A DNA stretch of 64,000 bases from Acidobacteriaceae bacterium (GCA_003134855.1 PLCS01000008.1:248001-312000); one strand, 5' to 3'; shown: positions 8,444 to 18,672, counted from the stretch's first letter. Made by a program: numbers and translations. Notes: generated from the letters alone by a model not told the origin.

Positions 8444-9313
8444 CTACTTCTCCCAACGAATCTGATTCCCTACGACAACTCCGCTTGCGACGGAAATGGT
8501 TGCTCCGCTATGGCCGGCCATACGCGCCTCCGCAATTCCGTGTTTGAGAGGTACGTCCACGGTCGACTGGCCGCCGCTGTAAGCCTCGGTGAAGGTCACA
8601 ATCGTTCCGTCCGGTACCGCGTTGCCGTTACAGTCGCGCACCGGATCCGTTGCCAACAGAATCGCTTGCCCTGACTGCCGGGCACTCATCTTCAACCCGC
8701 ACGGATCGCCCGGAACCTGGCCTATGACGCGCGCATTCGAGATTTCGTCAACTCGCGCCAGAAACCTGTCCATGCCTTGTTGCGCCGTGGAGTCCATTGC
8801 TGTCCAGGCAGCTCCATCCCTGGTGGCGACAACGTGCTTCTGCACAGCGCCAGAGGGGCTCGTCAGTTCAAAGGACACCGGAGTTGGGGCGTAAATCAAG
8901 TTGTGATAGGCATCGAAGACATACACGGCGCCGGTGATGCCGTCATGGAGGCCGACCGGAAGACGGGAAGGCTTGGCGAGAAAACTCAGTTCCGCGGGCT
9001 TGGTTGCAGGCACAACATCGAATGAAACGGTCTCTGTGGACGAATTCCCTGCGAGAACAGCCAGGTAGTGACCGGCATTGTAGAGCGATCCCGCGGGGAA
9101 GAAAGCCGTGCCTCCCGCTTCCACGTCGCGTTTCAATACCTGCCCGAGTCCAACGATGTACAGAGCCGCTTTTCCGCTCCCGGCAATGTGGATTGAGAAA
9201 GCGCTGCCGGCTTCGACGGTTTTGGGCAATGTCAGGCTGCTCTCCTGCGCAGCAACCGGCTGCAACATCGCCAGCGCCATGGTGGTGAGAAAGATGAGCG
9301 GCCTGGTTCTCAT
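8444..9313 (-). CDS. Exported Ig-like beta-rich protein of unknown function
   Basis: The signal peptide MRTRPLIFLTTMALAMLQPVAAQ is followed by ~265 residues of beta-rich sequence. One part (GNAVPDGTIVTFTEAYSGGQSTVDVPLKHGIAEARM) resembles invasin/intimin-type Ig-like (Big_1) modules. Its 5' end overlaps the 3' end of the 9310-10437 gene by four bases, and its stop lies two bases before the next start, so it is the third cistron of the 12185-7944 operon. No enzyme signature is visible. A structural or adhesin-like periplasmic/outer-membrane role is plausible but not shown. Confidence 0.7.
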   Translation of the reverse strand: MRTRPLIFLTTMALAMLQPVAAQESSLTLPKTVEAGSAFSIHIAGSGKAALYIVGLGQVLKRDVEAGGTAFFPAGSLYNAGHYLAVLAGNSSTETVSFDVVPATKPAELSFLAKPSRLPVGLHDGITGAVYVFDAYHNLIYAPTPVSFELTSPSGAVQKHVVATRDGAAWTAMDSTAQQGMDRFLARVDEISNARVIGQVPGDPCGLKMSARQSGQAILLATDPVRDCNGNAVPDGTIVTFTEAYSGGQSTVDVPLKHGIAEARMAGHSGATISVASGVVVGNQIRWEK

Positions 9314-10437
9314 TGGGAACCTCCGGAGCTGTAGGTCGCAATGACAGTTCGCTGGCTGCTGACGTTTTTTGCGAGATCCTCAGGAATGTGAATTTCAAAC
9401 GGAACCGGGTTCTGTGGCAAGAGCGCGGTGTCGATATACTCGTCCGCGACCCAGACCACCAGGCCAGCCTGGTTGTAGAAGGTTCCAAGAACATGGGCGA
9501 CGTTCACGATCTGGCCGCTTTGATTGATGAGCTGCCCGGTCAACGAAGCGCCCGGGGCCGGATGCAACTGCTCGTTTTCGATCTCGATCACGGGGTCCGC
9601 CGAGGCTGCGATCAGGGCTGACATAGGCGTCATCCGAACGCTGCCGACGCTGGAGAGCGAAACATTTGGAAATTTAATGAGAAAAGGAGTCACTTGCTTG
9701 GGCAGCAAAAGGTGAGAGATTTTGTCAAAGCTGCCTTCAGTCGCGATTGGCGATTGGTTCTTTGACAGCAGGGTCGCAGCGACGGATACATAAGCAGGCA
9801 CAACATCTTCGTTGAGAAGTTCGCCGAGGATCACCACCCCATCAGCCCGTTCCACTGGGTGCATATCCACAATGCGCACATGAGGAGCTTCCACATTCTG
9901 GGCTCCCCAGTCATCTCCGGCGCCGCTGTAGATCACATCCCAGCGCAGATAATTCACCGGGAGGACTTGCGGCGGCACGATGGGCTCTTTGACGATGGGC
10001 CACTCCGGTTCCCAGCGATCGCCATTCCTTATTACATGCAAGTCCCGTATGCTCACCGAGCTGCCAACAACGGTAGCCCAATGCAATTTGAGCTCGATTT
10101 CCGCTTCATCGGCGGAGGCATGAAGCGGTCTCACTTCGAATTTGTCCAAAGTCGTGTAGGTGAGAAGGCTGGGGTAGTAACCGGTCAAGTCGTGCACAAA
10201 TTCAGGCTGGGTAAACTGAGCCTTGTTGGCAAGGCCGGCATAGGCTTTTCCCCAGGCTTGAGCGCGGATTTCGTCGCCCAGATTTCCCACTGCCGCTTCC
10301 GCCGTTGAAGACGAACCCAGCAGGCTCTTCGCGCCGGCATAGGCTGCCGCGGATGGCGCAGGCCACACTGTTCCTATCACCACAAGCGCCGCGGTGGCAG
10401 CAGCGAGAAGCGCCGCGAGTTGACGTCCATTGCTCAT
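9310..10437 (-). CDS. Membrane-anchored exported protein of unknown function
   Basis: The frame is open to 10572, but the likely start is ATG 10437, which overlaps the upstream stop as ATGA and has GGAGAGG upstream. This gives ~375 residues: an N-terminal hydrophobic anchor (LAALLAAATAALVVIGTVWPAPSAAAYA), then a helical segment around DEIRAQAWGKAYAGLANKAQF, then beta-rich sequence with a later segment like FxLyD-type domains (GASLTGQLINQSGQIVNVAHVLGTFYNQAGLVVWVADEYID). The latter type occurs in bacterial lipoproteins of unknown function. Overlap with both neighbours shows it belongs to the four-gene operon. Confidence 0.7.
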   Translation of the reverse strand: MSNGRQLAALLAAATAALVVIGTVWPAPSAAAYAGAKSLLGSSSTAEAAVGNLGDEIRAQAWGKAYAGLANKAQFTQPEFVHDLTGYYPSLLTYTTLDKFEVRPLHASADEAEIELKLHWATVVGSSVSIRDLHVIRNGDRWEPEWPIVKEPIVPPQVLPVNYLRWDVIYSGAGDDWGAQNVEAPHVRIVDMHPVERADGVVILGELLNEDVVPAYVSVAATLLSKNQSPIATEGSFDKISHLLLPKQVTPFLIKFPNVSLSSVGSVRMTPMSALIAASADPVIEIENEQLHPAPGASLTGQLINQSGQIVNVAHVLGTFYNQAGLVVWVADEYIDTALLPQNPVPFEIHIPEDLAKNVSSQRTVIATYSSGGSQ

Positions 10438-12185
10438 GAGACTAACCTCTCCTGCGCGAGATTCTCTTCGGAGATGAGACATTGCTCCGTTCCGCGCTCG
10501 CGCCGTCTCTTCTCTGGAAGCAGAATGACCAGTATCGCCAGGATGCTGCTGCCGAATGGGAGGATACCCCACATGATGCCTTGCCAGTGGGGAGGGATTT
10601 GCGGGGCGTTCACCGGCATGGCCGGTGGTACGCCGTCTTTGCTCCAGACGGTGATGGTCTTGTCTTCAAGGTTGTCCACTGGACGCCACCCCGCAAAGGA
10701 CAACAGCGGATCATAATAGTGATCCCGTACAAAGACCCATTTCAGCCCATAATGGTCCGCGTGCATCAGCATTGCCCGAAGCGCGTCGAGACCCGGTTCG
10801 CCGAAATACTTCGAACTGGTGAGCGCGCCCGCGCCATAGCGAGTCAACTCCGGCAGCATGCGCCCGGAATTCCATTCGCCATCCACGCTGCTGGCGTCCG
10901 TCATCATTGCCAGCCGCGCAATCTTATTTCCGAATCCGAGGGTGATATAGCGATACTGATCGTGACCGTCACGATTGAGCCACGAGGCAACCGTATTCAC
11001 CTTGAAATCTGCGGCATCCGCCGGCCGGTAGGTCGCCCAGCCCACTGCCATTGCACAACTGAAAGCTGCCGCCACGGTCAAGCCAACAACCGCCCTCATT
11101 CGATATCGATCAACGAGTTCCGCGGCCAAAAGTCCCACAAACGGCAGGGCGAGCAAAGTTGCCCAATAGCTGAAACGCTCCATGGTCAGCACATTGAAGG
11201 CGCGGCCCAGCAGAAGGCGGCCCACGGGGGTCGTTCCTCCCAGTCCCACCAGAAATGCCACCCAGAAACCAAACAGCAACGGGCGGAGCCGAACGACCAT
11301 GGAGCCCCGCAGAAAGATGAACGGCAGGGCCAGAATCAAGGCTCCATACGGGATGATGAAGTAGTTGAGGCCCCAACGAGGGCTCAGGATGTAGCTTGCC
11401 CGGCTGGGGTGGGGAATGGGAGTCTGCGTGACGGGATAATGAATTAGTGCGATCCAAAACGGAAGAAGCACGACTGCGATCGCCACGCCCACCACAACAG
11501 CGATGGCGACGGTGCGGCCCACGAAGACCGGTGTCGAAATCCGCTCGCCATCCTCGCGGTCAAGAATCACCAAAGCCAGAACGGGCACTGCGAAGAAGAT
11601 GGACCCAAAGAGCAGCGTGGCATGGTGAGCCGCGGCAGCGGCCGTGAAAAGAACGCTCGCTTTGAGAAAAGATCGCCACTTGCCATGCCGGACCCACTCA
11701 AAGAGAAACGGAAGAGCATTCAAATAAATCGGCGCCGCGCATGTGGTGCCCAACTGTCCCGCGGAATAAACCAGAAAGCTTTCCGAGCCTAGAAAAACAC
11801 TCGCCAGAGCTGCAATCGATGCGGCGCGCGGGCTGACCCATAGCAGGGAGAAACGATAAACCCCTACAACGAGCAGCAAGATCGCGGCAAGTTGTACCGC
11901 CATATACGCCATGTCCAAACCGAGGACACGAGATACCAACGCCACCCACTGCTGCGCCAAGGGAGGGTATGTGGCCTGGGAAAACCCCGCATACCACTTT
12001 GCATTCCATGGATCGAACCAATGCTGGACGTAGTGGGAAGCAAAGAAAATATGGAAGTTCGCGTCGTACGACTTCAGAGGCAACTGCATGAGCAGAAGCG
12101 GCAGATGCACCGCGACAGCCGCCATCAGAATGAGGCTTATCGGTATGGACCGTGGCGACGGTTCGATGGACTTAGCGTTCTGCAC
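10434..12185 (-). CDS. Polytopic GT-C-like membrane protein (PTPS-related/PMT-like)
   Basis: A 583-residue protein with roughly ten hydrophobic helices and a soluble C-terminal part. The first periplasmic loop contains YDANFHIFFASHYVQHWFDPWNAKWYAGFSQATYPPL, the layout seen in 6-pyruvoyl-tetrahydropterin-synthase-related membrane proteins and other GT-C-type transferases, where an early acidic residue and a YPPL segment recur. These are thought to use polyprenyl-phosphate sugars at the outer face of the inner membrane. The start is GTG at 12185 with GAGGT six bases upstream. It is the first gene of a four-gene operon and pairs naturally with the GtrB-like GT2 at 6820. Function is inferred. Confidence 0.72.
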   Translation of the reverse strand: MQNAKSIEPSPRSIPISLILMAAVAVHLPLLLMQLPLKSYDANFHIFFASHYVQHWFDPWNAKWYAGFSQATYPPLAQQWVALVSRVLGLDMAYMAVQLAAILLLVVGVYRFSLLWVSPRAASIAALASVFLGSESFLVYSAGQLGTTCAAPIYLNALPFLFEWVRHGKWRSFLKASVLFTAAAAAHHATLLFGSIFFAVPVLALVILDREDGERISTPVFVGRTVAIAVVVGVAIAVVLLPFWIALIHYPVTQTPIPHPSRASYILSPRWGLNYFIIPYGALILALPFIFLRGSMVVRLRPLLFGFWVAFLVGLGGTTPVGRLLLGRAFNVLTMERFSYWATLLALPFVGLLAAELVDRYRMRAVVGLTVAAAFSCAMAVGWATYRPADAADFKVNTVASWLNRDGHDQYRYITLGFGNKIARLAMMTDASSVDGEWNSGRMLPELTRYGAGALTSSKYFGEPGLDALRAMLMHADHYGLKWVFVRDHYYDPLLSFAGWRPVDNLEDKTITVWSKDGVPPAMPVNAPQIPPHWQGIMWGILPFGSSILAILVILLPEKRRRERGTEQCLISEENLAQERLVS

Positions 12186-12909
12186 AATTACCTCGCGAAT
12201 GAGCCTTGGAATCCATGCGGCCCCTTTTCTTGAATCCTTCTCTCACAATTTACTACCTTGGCGCGCATCTTTGATTCGGCGCGCCGCCGGAGTTCCGCTC
12301 AATGGGCAGGGCCACTACTCTGAACAAATGCAAGTGAAGCCGTAGTTCAAAACAAAGCCTCATCGTTTTCGATGAGAGATCTTGATTTCGTTGAAGGCTG
12401 AAGCCGCCGCCGCGGCTTGAATGCTCATCAATAAGGTAAGTTTGTCAGGGAGAGAATCCTGGAGTCTGTCCAATTTGGACCACGCCCATAATGGAATCAC
12501 CTCTCCAAGGTTGCACCGTGGGCACTGCGATTATGGAGCTATACTGCTCAGATGTTTGCCGGAGGCCATGAAACGCTGTTCCTGGATGCGGGCCAGGATG
12601 CACGATGGCGGCCGGATTGCTCTTCTTCCTTGCCGCACGCCGCTATGAGAATGCTCCTGTCCATTTGTTCGCCGCGAGGCGGCAACATCTGGCGTCAATC
12701 CTGTTCACAATTGCTCAGGATTCAGCAAGTCAGGAGCGTAGGGTTGCCTCAGTCAAGGCTCAATGGAGATCGCCGATGAGAGGCATGTCAAATTCAAATC
12801 GGCTTTCCGCCAGGAATCCCAGCCTCGATGATTTCTTTCTTTGCGGTCAGCCGGGCAGTCACACCCTAGCGGAAGACGGCTCCGGCACGAATCGAACAGC
12901 TTCACATGA
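12186..12909. other. 724-bp divergent intergenic region
   Basis: It separates the divergent starts of the GT-C-like operon and the TPR/beta-barrel gene, so promoters for both should lie here. Two short hairpins are visible: 12359-12376 (ctcatcg, loop tttt, cgatgag) and 12401-12418 (aagccgc/gcggctt). Open frames on the plus strand (for example 12605-12931) lack a convincing ribosome-binding site or protein-like composition. No RNA gene recognised. Confidence 0.5.
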
Positions 12910-15900
12910 GTGCGCGCTGGTGGCTCCTTGATTGCTAGAACTCAATTCCTGAAGACTGCATCGCTCTTCGTGTTCGCCGCGCTGGCCTGCGGCGTTGACG
13001 CGCAGGTTTACAATGTGGGACCCGATGCTGCAAAGAGCCCCCCGGATCCAACGAATCAAAAGCAGCCTTCGGAGCAGCCGCTGGGCTGGGGATCGAATAT
13101 TCAAAACGCGCGCCTTGCGCGCGCCGCGGAGTTGGCGTTGCAGCACGGAGACCACGCGCTTGCGCTTGACTTTGCGCGCCGCGCCGCGGAAGCTGCTCCG
13201 AATGATCCGCAGTTATGGTTCCTGTTTGGATACGCGGCACGGCTGAATGCGAGATTTCAAGAATCGGCGGATGCCTACAGCCGAGGTCTTCGCCTTAGCC
13301 CATCGGCGCTTGAGGGGATCTCCGGCTTGGCGCAGACCTACAGTTTGATGGGACGGAATGAAGATGCCGAGCGCCTGCTCAAACAGGTGATTGCGTCTGA
13401 CCCGAGGCGCAGAGACGACGCGCTGCTGCTCGGAAATATTTACATGAAGCTGGCAGACTACACCGACGCGGTCGATTGGCTGGGCAGAGCTGAACGAATG
13501 CGGCCTGACGCACGGTCGGAGTTGCTGATGGCGATCTCGTACCAGCACCTGAAGCAAATGGATATGGCAAGCCGCTATCTCGAGTTGGCCAAGCGGCATG
13601 ACCCGAACAACCCGGACGTTCAGCGATCGATGGCTGGATATTACCGCCAGGCCGGGAACTATGCAGAAGCCATTGCCGCGCTCAAGTCAATTCGCAACCC
13701 CAGGCCGGACGTAACGGCTGAACTCGCTTACACCTACCAACTAAATGGCAAGCTGGATGATTCAGCCAAACTCTACACGCAAGCGGCGAACGCCGCGCCC
13801 AAGGATTTGAGCTTGCAACTCTCCGCGGCGCAGGCTGAGATTGCGGCCGGCTCTCTGGAGAAAGCGAACACGTTTATCCAGAGAGCCGCGGGAATCGACG
13901 CCAGCTATTATCGGTTGCACGCAATCCGCGGAGCGATTGCCAAGTTCCAGGAGCGCGACCAGGATGCCGTGCGGGAATACAGCGCTGCTATTGCTAACCT
14001 TCCCGCGCAACCGAGCGAGGGGCCGCTCTACGGCATCCAGATGCACTTGGAACTCATGGAGGTTTACAAGGATCTGGCGGACGAGAGCGCCTTCCATCAT
14101 CAGCTCGATGCAGCGCAAGCCGAAATCAACGGGCTGGGCGATCCGGTCTCCGGAAGCGCGCAGTTTCTGCGCCTGAGAGCATTGATCAAGATGGACGCCG
14201 GTGAACTCGACGCGGCGCTGGACGACATCAAGAAAGCGTTATCAATCAACGCGCATGATCGCGATGATCTACAACTTGATGGGGATATCCTGATGAAACT
14301 CGGGCGAACCGAGGATGCGATTACGGTTTATAAGCAGATTCTCGCAACGGATGCGGTGAACCGATTTGCGCTTATCTCCCTCGGGTATGCTTCACGGGCA
14401 GCGGGACGGGATCAGGATGCGGAGAAGTATTTTCAGCGCCTGGAGCAAGCGGATCCTGCATTCTATGTACCGTATCTTGCGCTTGGCGATCTCTACACCG
14501 CTCGCCGGGAATTTACAAAGGCCGAAGACTCTTACAGCAAAGGGTATGCGCAGGCGCCTCAAAAGGCCTTGATTATGGCAGGCGGAATGAATGCCGCCAT
14601 TGAAGCGCACAACCTGAACCTGGCAGGGAAATGGCTGAGCCGCGTCACGAACGGCATGGAGCGGGAGCCCCAAATCCTGCGAGAGAAGGAGAGGTACCTC
14701 ACTTTCAAGGGTGAATATCAAGAGTCTGCCGAGGTCGGCCGGGAAGCAATCAAGGCACTGCCTCGAGACAGGGACGTGGTTGTCTATCTCGGTTACGATC
14801 TGCTCCATCTTGAGAAATATGACGAGCTTCTTGTTTTGACAGCGCAGTATGCCGCCATTCTCCCCCAGGAGCCGGACATTCCGCTTCTGGCAGGCTATGT
14901 GCACAAGCACGAGGGACTCAACGAGCAGGCGCGGCAAGACTTCACCGAGGCGCTTGATCGGGATCCCAATGTGGTTACGGCATACGTGAACCGAGGCTAT
15001 CTGCTGAACGACCTTCACCAAGCCCAGGCGGCTGCGGCGGATTTTGAATCAGCCCTCAGCAGAGAGCCGAATAACGGCGAGGCGCACCTGGGACTCGCCT
15101 ATGCAAACCTCGATCTCCATAAACCGGAGGCCGCCCTGCGGCAAGCGGATCTGGCAGAACGGGCACTGGGCGATTCAAGAGATATTCACCTGATTCAAGC
15201 CACCGCTTACGGGCGGCTGAACATGCTGATCAAAGCTGCCAGCGAATATAGGGCGGCCTTGAAGTTCACACCCGATGATGGTGCGCTTCACCTCGGGCTG
15301 GGAAACACGCTGTTTGCGGAGCGCCAGTACCACAACGCAATTAATGAGCTTGAAATCGCGGTAAAAGATTCCTCAAATAACGCTGAAGCCTACGGATTGC
15401 TTGCCCGTTGCTATGCCAACCTGCAAGATCGAGATCAAACATTGCGATACGTGCAACTGGCAGAGCAATATGTCCAGTCAACTCCGGCGACAGGTACGGA
15501 ATCAGAAAAAAGCGGAATCTACGTCTCCACCGGAGAGGCTCTCGACGCAATCGGAGACCACGCGGCCGCCATGGAGCGTTTTCGAAAAGCGCTTGCAGCG
15601 ACGGGCAGCGACCGCATCGGCGTGCGCCTGGCGATCGCACAGCTCATGGCGGAGCAGGGTCATCCAGAGGACGCCGAAAGGCAGATTGCGCTGGCCCAGA
15701 TGGAAGGCCAGACAGGGGCGACGGCGCCGCCAACCGGCAACCAGTTCATCGCGGCGGCAGACGTGTTCCGGTCCATGCATGATTATGAACTGTCGCAGAC
15801 GTACCTGCAACGCGCCAAGGCTGCAGGCGCGCAGGATGCTGCGGTGCGGATCGGACTGGCCAATAACTATCTCGCGCTGGGAGACACAGTCAGGGCGCAG

Positions 15901-17145
15901 GCCGAACTCGCGGCGGTCAGTGCTGTTGCGGATAGCGCGCACGATTATCAGTATCTGATGGCCGAAGCCAATCTGCTTCGCCAGGAACACCATGAAACCC
16001 AGGCGCTCACCTCGTTTGCGCAAGCTTCCAACGCGGAAGGTGAAGATAAAACGGCCGAACAGGCACTGCTTCAGGCGGGAGCGAATGAAGGATTGAGGGT
16101 CACTCCCAACTTGAGCCTGCTTTCCAATTTCTCGGTAGAACCAGTCTTCGAAGATACGACTGTTTATGTTCTGGACTCCAAGCTGGATGCCGCGTATGCA
16201 GTGCCGAGCTACGATACCGCTCTTCTTCCGACACCGCGATCCTCGATTGACACGCAATGGACCAACGCATACCACCTGCATTTTGGCCATGTGCCTACCA
16301 TTAGCGGATATTTCCAGGTGCGCAACGCCCAGGGGCAAATATCGGTGCCCAGCACGAACTCAATTATCAGCCGCAACACGACCGATTACACAATGAACAT
16401 GGTGGTGAATCCTACTGTCAACATAGGGCGCAACGTGTTGACTTTCCATAGTGGAATTCGGGGGACCATCCGCCGTGATTCCCAGTCTCCGGTTGATATG
16501 AACCAGAATCTCTTTCGCGTGTTCACCTATATGTCGACGAGTTCATTCTTCAATGCGGTTTCGGTTAGCGGGTATGTCATCCGGGAATCTGGACCTTTCA
16601 CTGAAAGCAATCTGAGTTCGCGCGCGCTGACCGGCGCCATCAACTTTCGCGTCGGCGCGCCATGGGGCAAGACTGCCCTGGTGACCGGATGGGGAGTCGA
16701 CGATGAAAAGGTCTCCCCGGTGAACTACGAAGGCTACCTGACCTCCTCGTATCTGGGTCTCGAACGCCGCTTTGGGGAGCGGATCAAGGTGAAAGCTGTG
16801 GCAGAAGACTTGCGGGCATGGCGGGCAGTAGGGAACCGATCGGCAATTGCACAGAATCTGCGTCCCGCCGGATCCGTTGATTTCACCCCGAACCATCAAT
16901 GGGATGTGCAGGTTTCCACCGCCTACTCCAGCACCAGAAGTTTCCACGTCTACGACGCGATCCAGAATGGCATTTCAGTCTCCTACGCCAGGCCGTTCCG
17001 CCGCAAATTCAAGGATGATTCCGGAGCAGTTGTCCTGGAGTATCCGATTCGGTTTTCCGCGGGCTTCCAAGAGGAAACCTTCATCAATTTTACCGGTGGT
17101 CACAATCAGCAGCTCAGGCCTTATGTGCAAATCACTCTGTTTTGA
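12910..17145 (+). CDS. Giant TPR protein with C-terminal outer-membrane beta-barrel
   Basis: The 1411-residue product has a signal peptide (FLKTASLFVFAALACGVDAQ), then from about residue 50 to 1050 an almost continuous array of TPR helices (e.g. DPQLWFLFGYAARL, AYVNRGYLLNDLHQAQAAA). From ~1060 to the end it is beta-rich with alternating aromatic residues and finishes QLRPYVQITLF, with the terminal Phe typical of Bam-inserted barrels. TPR-then-barrel is the plan of BcsC and PgaA, which export cellulose and PNAG. The start is uncertain: GTG 12910 or TTG 12928, neither with a strong ribosome-binding site. It is followed after 12 bases by a GT4 gene. Likely the outer-membrane exit for the local polysaccharide. 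Confidence 0.82.
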   Translation: MRAGGSLIARTQFLKTASLFVFAALACGVDAQVYNVGPDAAKSPPDPTNQKQPSEQPLGWGSNIQNARLARAAELALQHGDHALALDFARRAAEAAPNDPQLWFLFGYAARLNARFQESADAYSRGLRLSPSALEGISGLAQTYSLMGRNEDAERLLKQVIASDPRRRDDALLLGNIYMKLADYTDAVDWLGRAERMRPDARSELLMAISYQHLKQMDMASRYLELAKRHDPNNPDVQRSMAGYYRQAGNYAEAIAALKSIRNPRPDVTAELAYTYQLNGKLDDSAKLYTQAANAAPKDLSLQLSAAQAEIAAGSLEKANTFIQRAAGIDASYYRLHAIRGAIAKFQERDQDAVREYSAAIANLPAQPSEGPLYGIQMHLELMEVYKDLADESAFHHQLDAAQAEINGLGDPVSGSAQFLRLRALIKMDAGELDAALDDIKKALSINAHDRDDLQLDGDILMKLGRTEDAITVYKQILATDAVNRFALISLGYASRAAGRDQDAEKYFQRLEQADPAFYVPYLALGDLYTARREFTKAEDSYSKGYAQAPQKALIMAGGMNAAIEAHNLNLAGKWLSRVTNGMEREPQILREKERYLTFKGEYQESAEVGREAIKALPRDRDVVVYLGYDLLHLEKYDELLVLTAQYAAILPQEPDIPLLAGYVHKHEGLNEQARQDFTEALDRDPNVVTAYVNRGYLLNDLHQAQAAAADFESALSREPNNGEAHLGLAYANLDLHKPEAALRQADLAERALGDSRDIHLIQATAYGRLNMLIKAASEYRAALKFTPDDGALHLGLGNTLFAERQYHNAINELEIAVKDSSNNAEAYGLLARCYANLQDRDQTLRYVQLAEQYVQSTPATGTESEKSGIYVSTGEALDAIGDHAAAMERFRKALAATGSDRIGVRLAIAQLMAEQGHPEDAERQIALAQMEGQTGATAPPTGNQFIAAADVFRSMHDYELSQTYLQRAKAAGAQDAAVRIGLANNYLALGDTVRAQAELAAVSAVADSAHDYQYLMAEANLLRQEHHETQALTSFAQASNAEGEDKTAEQALLQAGANEGLRVTPNLSLLSNFSVEPVFEDTTVYVLDSKLDAAYAVPSYDTALLPTPRSSIDTQWTNAYHLHFGHVPTISGYFQVRNAQGQISVPSTNSIISRNTTDYTMNMVVNPTVNIGRNVLTFHSGIRGTIRRDSQSPVDMNQNLFRVFTYMSTSSFFNAVSVSGYVIRESGPFTESNLSSRALTGAINFRVGAPWGKTALVTGWGVDDEKVSPVNYEGYLTSSYLGLERRFGERIKVKAVAEDLRAWRAVGNRSAIAQNLRPAGSVDFTPNHQWDVQVSTAYSSTRSFHVYDAIQNGISVSYARPFRRKFKDDSGAVVLEYPIRFSAGFQEETFINFTGGHNQQLRPYVQITLF

Positions 17146-17157
17146 AGGGGGAATCCG

Positions 17158-18672
17158 ATGAGAATTTGTCTAGTTGCCACGTTTCCTCCCAGTGGACGCC
17201 AGTTGAACGAGTATGCGTTTCATCTCGCGCGGGAGCTGCAGCGCAATCCTGACGTTGAATTGACTATTCTCGCCGACGAACTGACTGACTATGACTTCGC
17301 AACCGACGAGAACGGCAATTCGGCAAAAGCTGATCAGTTGAAAGAGTTGCCGGGGTTCAACGTGATCCGTTGCTGGAAATTCGCCAGCCTTTCAACTCCG
17401 GTGCGCCTGTTGAAGACCATTCGGCAGTTGAAGCCCGACGTCGTGTGGTACAACTCTGTTTTCTCCAGCTTTGCAACGCCTAGGAATCCGTTTGCCGCAT
17501 TTGCAGGGCTATCTGCTCCTGCTCTGACACGGGCCGCGGGCTTTTTCACGCATATTACTTTGCACCACATCATCGAGAATGTGGATTTTTCCGCCGCCGG
17601 CGTGCGGCAGGCTAAGCTCTTCAAAATGGGCAGTAACCTGGCTACCATGGCGTTATTGAAGGCGCATTCAGTTTCTGTCCTGCTTCCCAACTTCCGCAGC
17701 ACGTTGATTGCGAAATATTCAGCCCGCAATGTGTTGCTGGGTCCGCACGGGACCTTTGCCTCCATTCCCTGCCCTCCGGATTACACGAAGCGCGGCAATC
17801 CGGAACTGCGCATCCTGGCAATTGGACACTGGGGAACATACAAGCGGTTGGAGACGTTGATGGAGGCTTTCCCAACGGTGCTGAAGCAGGTTCCAAACGC
17901 CAGGCTCATCGTTGCCGGCGCCAATCATCACACGAAAGCGGGCTATTGGGAATCGATACGCGATGCGCAGCCGGAGGGTCTTCCCATTGAGTTCCGCGGA
18001 TACGTTCCGGAAGAAGCCATTCCTGAGCTGTTTCAGTCAACATCGATTCTTGTTCTGCCTTACGACTCGGCAACCGGATCGAGCGGGCCGGCCCATCAAG
18101 CATGTGAATACGGAGTTCCGATCGTGTGCGCCGACATCGATGATTTCCATGAAATGGCGACGGACGAAGATATGGCAATCCGCTTTTACGAAAAGGGCAA
18201 CTCAGACGACTTGGCGGCGCAATTCATTGACATTCTCAAGTCTCCGGAACTGCAACGCAAGATGGCGGAGCACAACTTTGCGGCGGGAGTTGAGATGACA
18301 ATCACAACCGTAGTCAAGAACTATCTTCGCTGGTTCGAACTCCACAAATGCAAAAGAGAGATGCGCAATGCCGGGGCTGTTCCTGGGTTCCGGCGCATCT
18401 GGCTCCGTGTTCAGCGCGCCATCGAGGCTACGCCGGAGTGGCGTTTGCAGACTGCTTTGCCGGCCCAGCAAACAGATGGCATGGATGACCAGCTCCGCAT
18501 AGCCCCGGCAGGAAATTATGCTCACATCGACAATACGGCGGACCCCTTCGCATGGAGCCAGTGCAATGCTCCAAAGGATCATTCGAACGGCGACCGGATC
18601 AGCGCAATCCAATGTCCAACATCAACCTATGAAGCAGGCCTCGAATTGCCAAATCAGGAGAGTGCGCTGTAG
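17158..18672 (+). CDS. GT4-family glycosyltransferase with C-terminal extension
   Basis: GT-B fold glycosyltransferase: N-terminal MRICLVATFPPSGRQLNEYAF, C-terminal nucleotide-sugar half with ILAIGHWGTYKRLETLMEAF and the donor-binding segment SATGSSGPAHQACEYGVPIVCADI. The usual E-x7-E motif is altered: the region reads S-S-G-P-A-H-Q-A-C-E, so one of the two glutamates is missing. Residues beyond ~395 form a ~110-residue tail of no recognised domain. The start has AGGGGG eight bases upstream and lies 12 bases after the TPR/beta-barrel gene, so the two are probably co-transcribed. Cytoplasmic; donor and acceptor unknown. Confidence 0.85.
   Translation: MRICLVATFPPSGRQLNEYAFHLARELQRNPDVELTILADELTDYDFATDENGNSAKADQLKELPGFNVIRCWKFASLSTPVRLLKTIRQLKPDVVWYNSVFSSFATPRNPFAAFAGLSAPALTRAAGFFTHITLHHIIENVDFSAAGVRQAKLFKMGSNLATMALLKAHSVSVLLPNFRSTLIAKYSARNVLLGPHGTFASIPCPPDYTKRGNPELRILAIGHWGTYKRLETLMEAFPTVLKQVPNARLIVAGANHHTKAGYWESIRDAQPEGLPIEFRGYVPEEAIPELFQSTSILVLPYDSATGSSGPAHQACEYGVPIVCADIDDFHEMATDEDMAIRFYEKGNSDDLAAQFIDILKSPELQRKMAEHNFAAGVEMTITTVVKNYLRWFELHKCKREMRNAGAVPGFRRIWLRVQRAIEATPEWRLQTALPAQQTDGMDDQLRIAPAGNYAHIDNTADPFAWSQCNAPKDHSNGDRISAIQCPTSTYEAGLELPNQESAL

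Noticed and set aside
12605..12931. Plus-strand frame with a hydrophobic-looking start (MAAGLLFFLAARRYE) before the TPR/barrel gene
   Set aside because: The hydrophobic part is too short for a signal peptide, the rest is Arg/Ser-rich, and there is no good ribosome-binding site; more likely part of the leader region.
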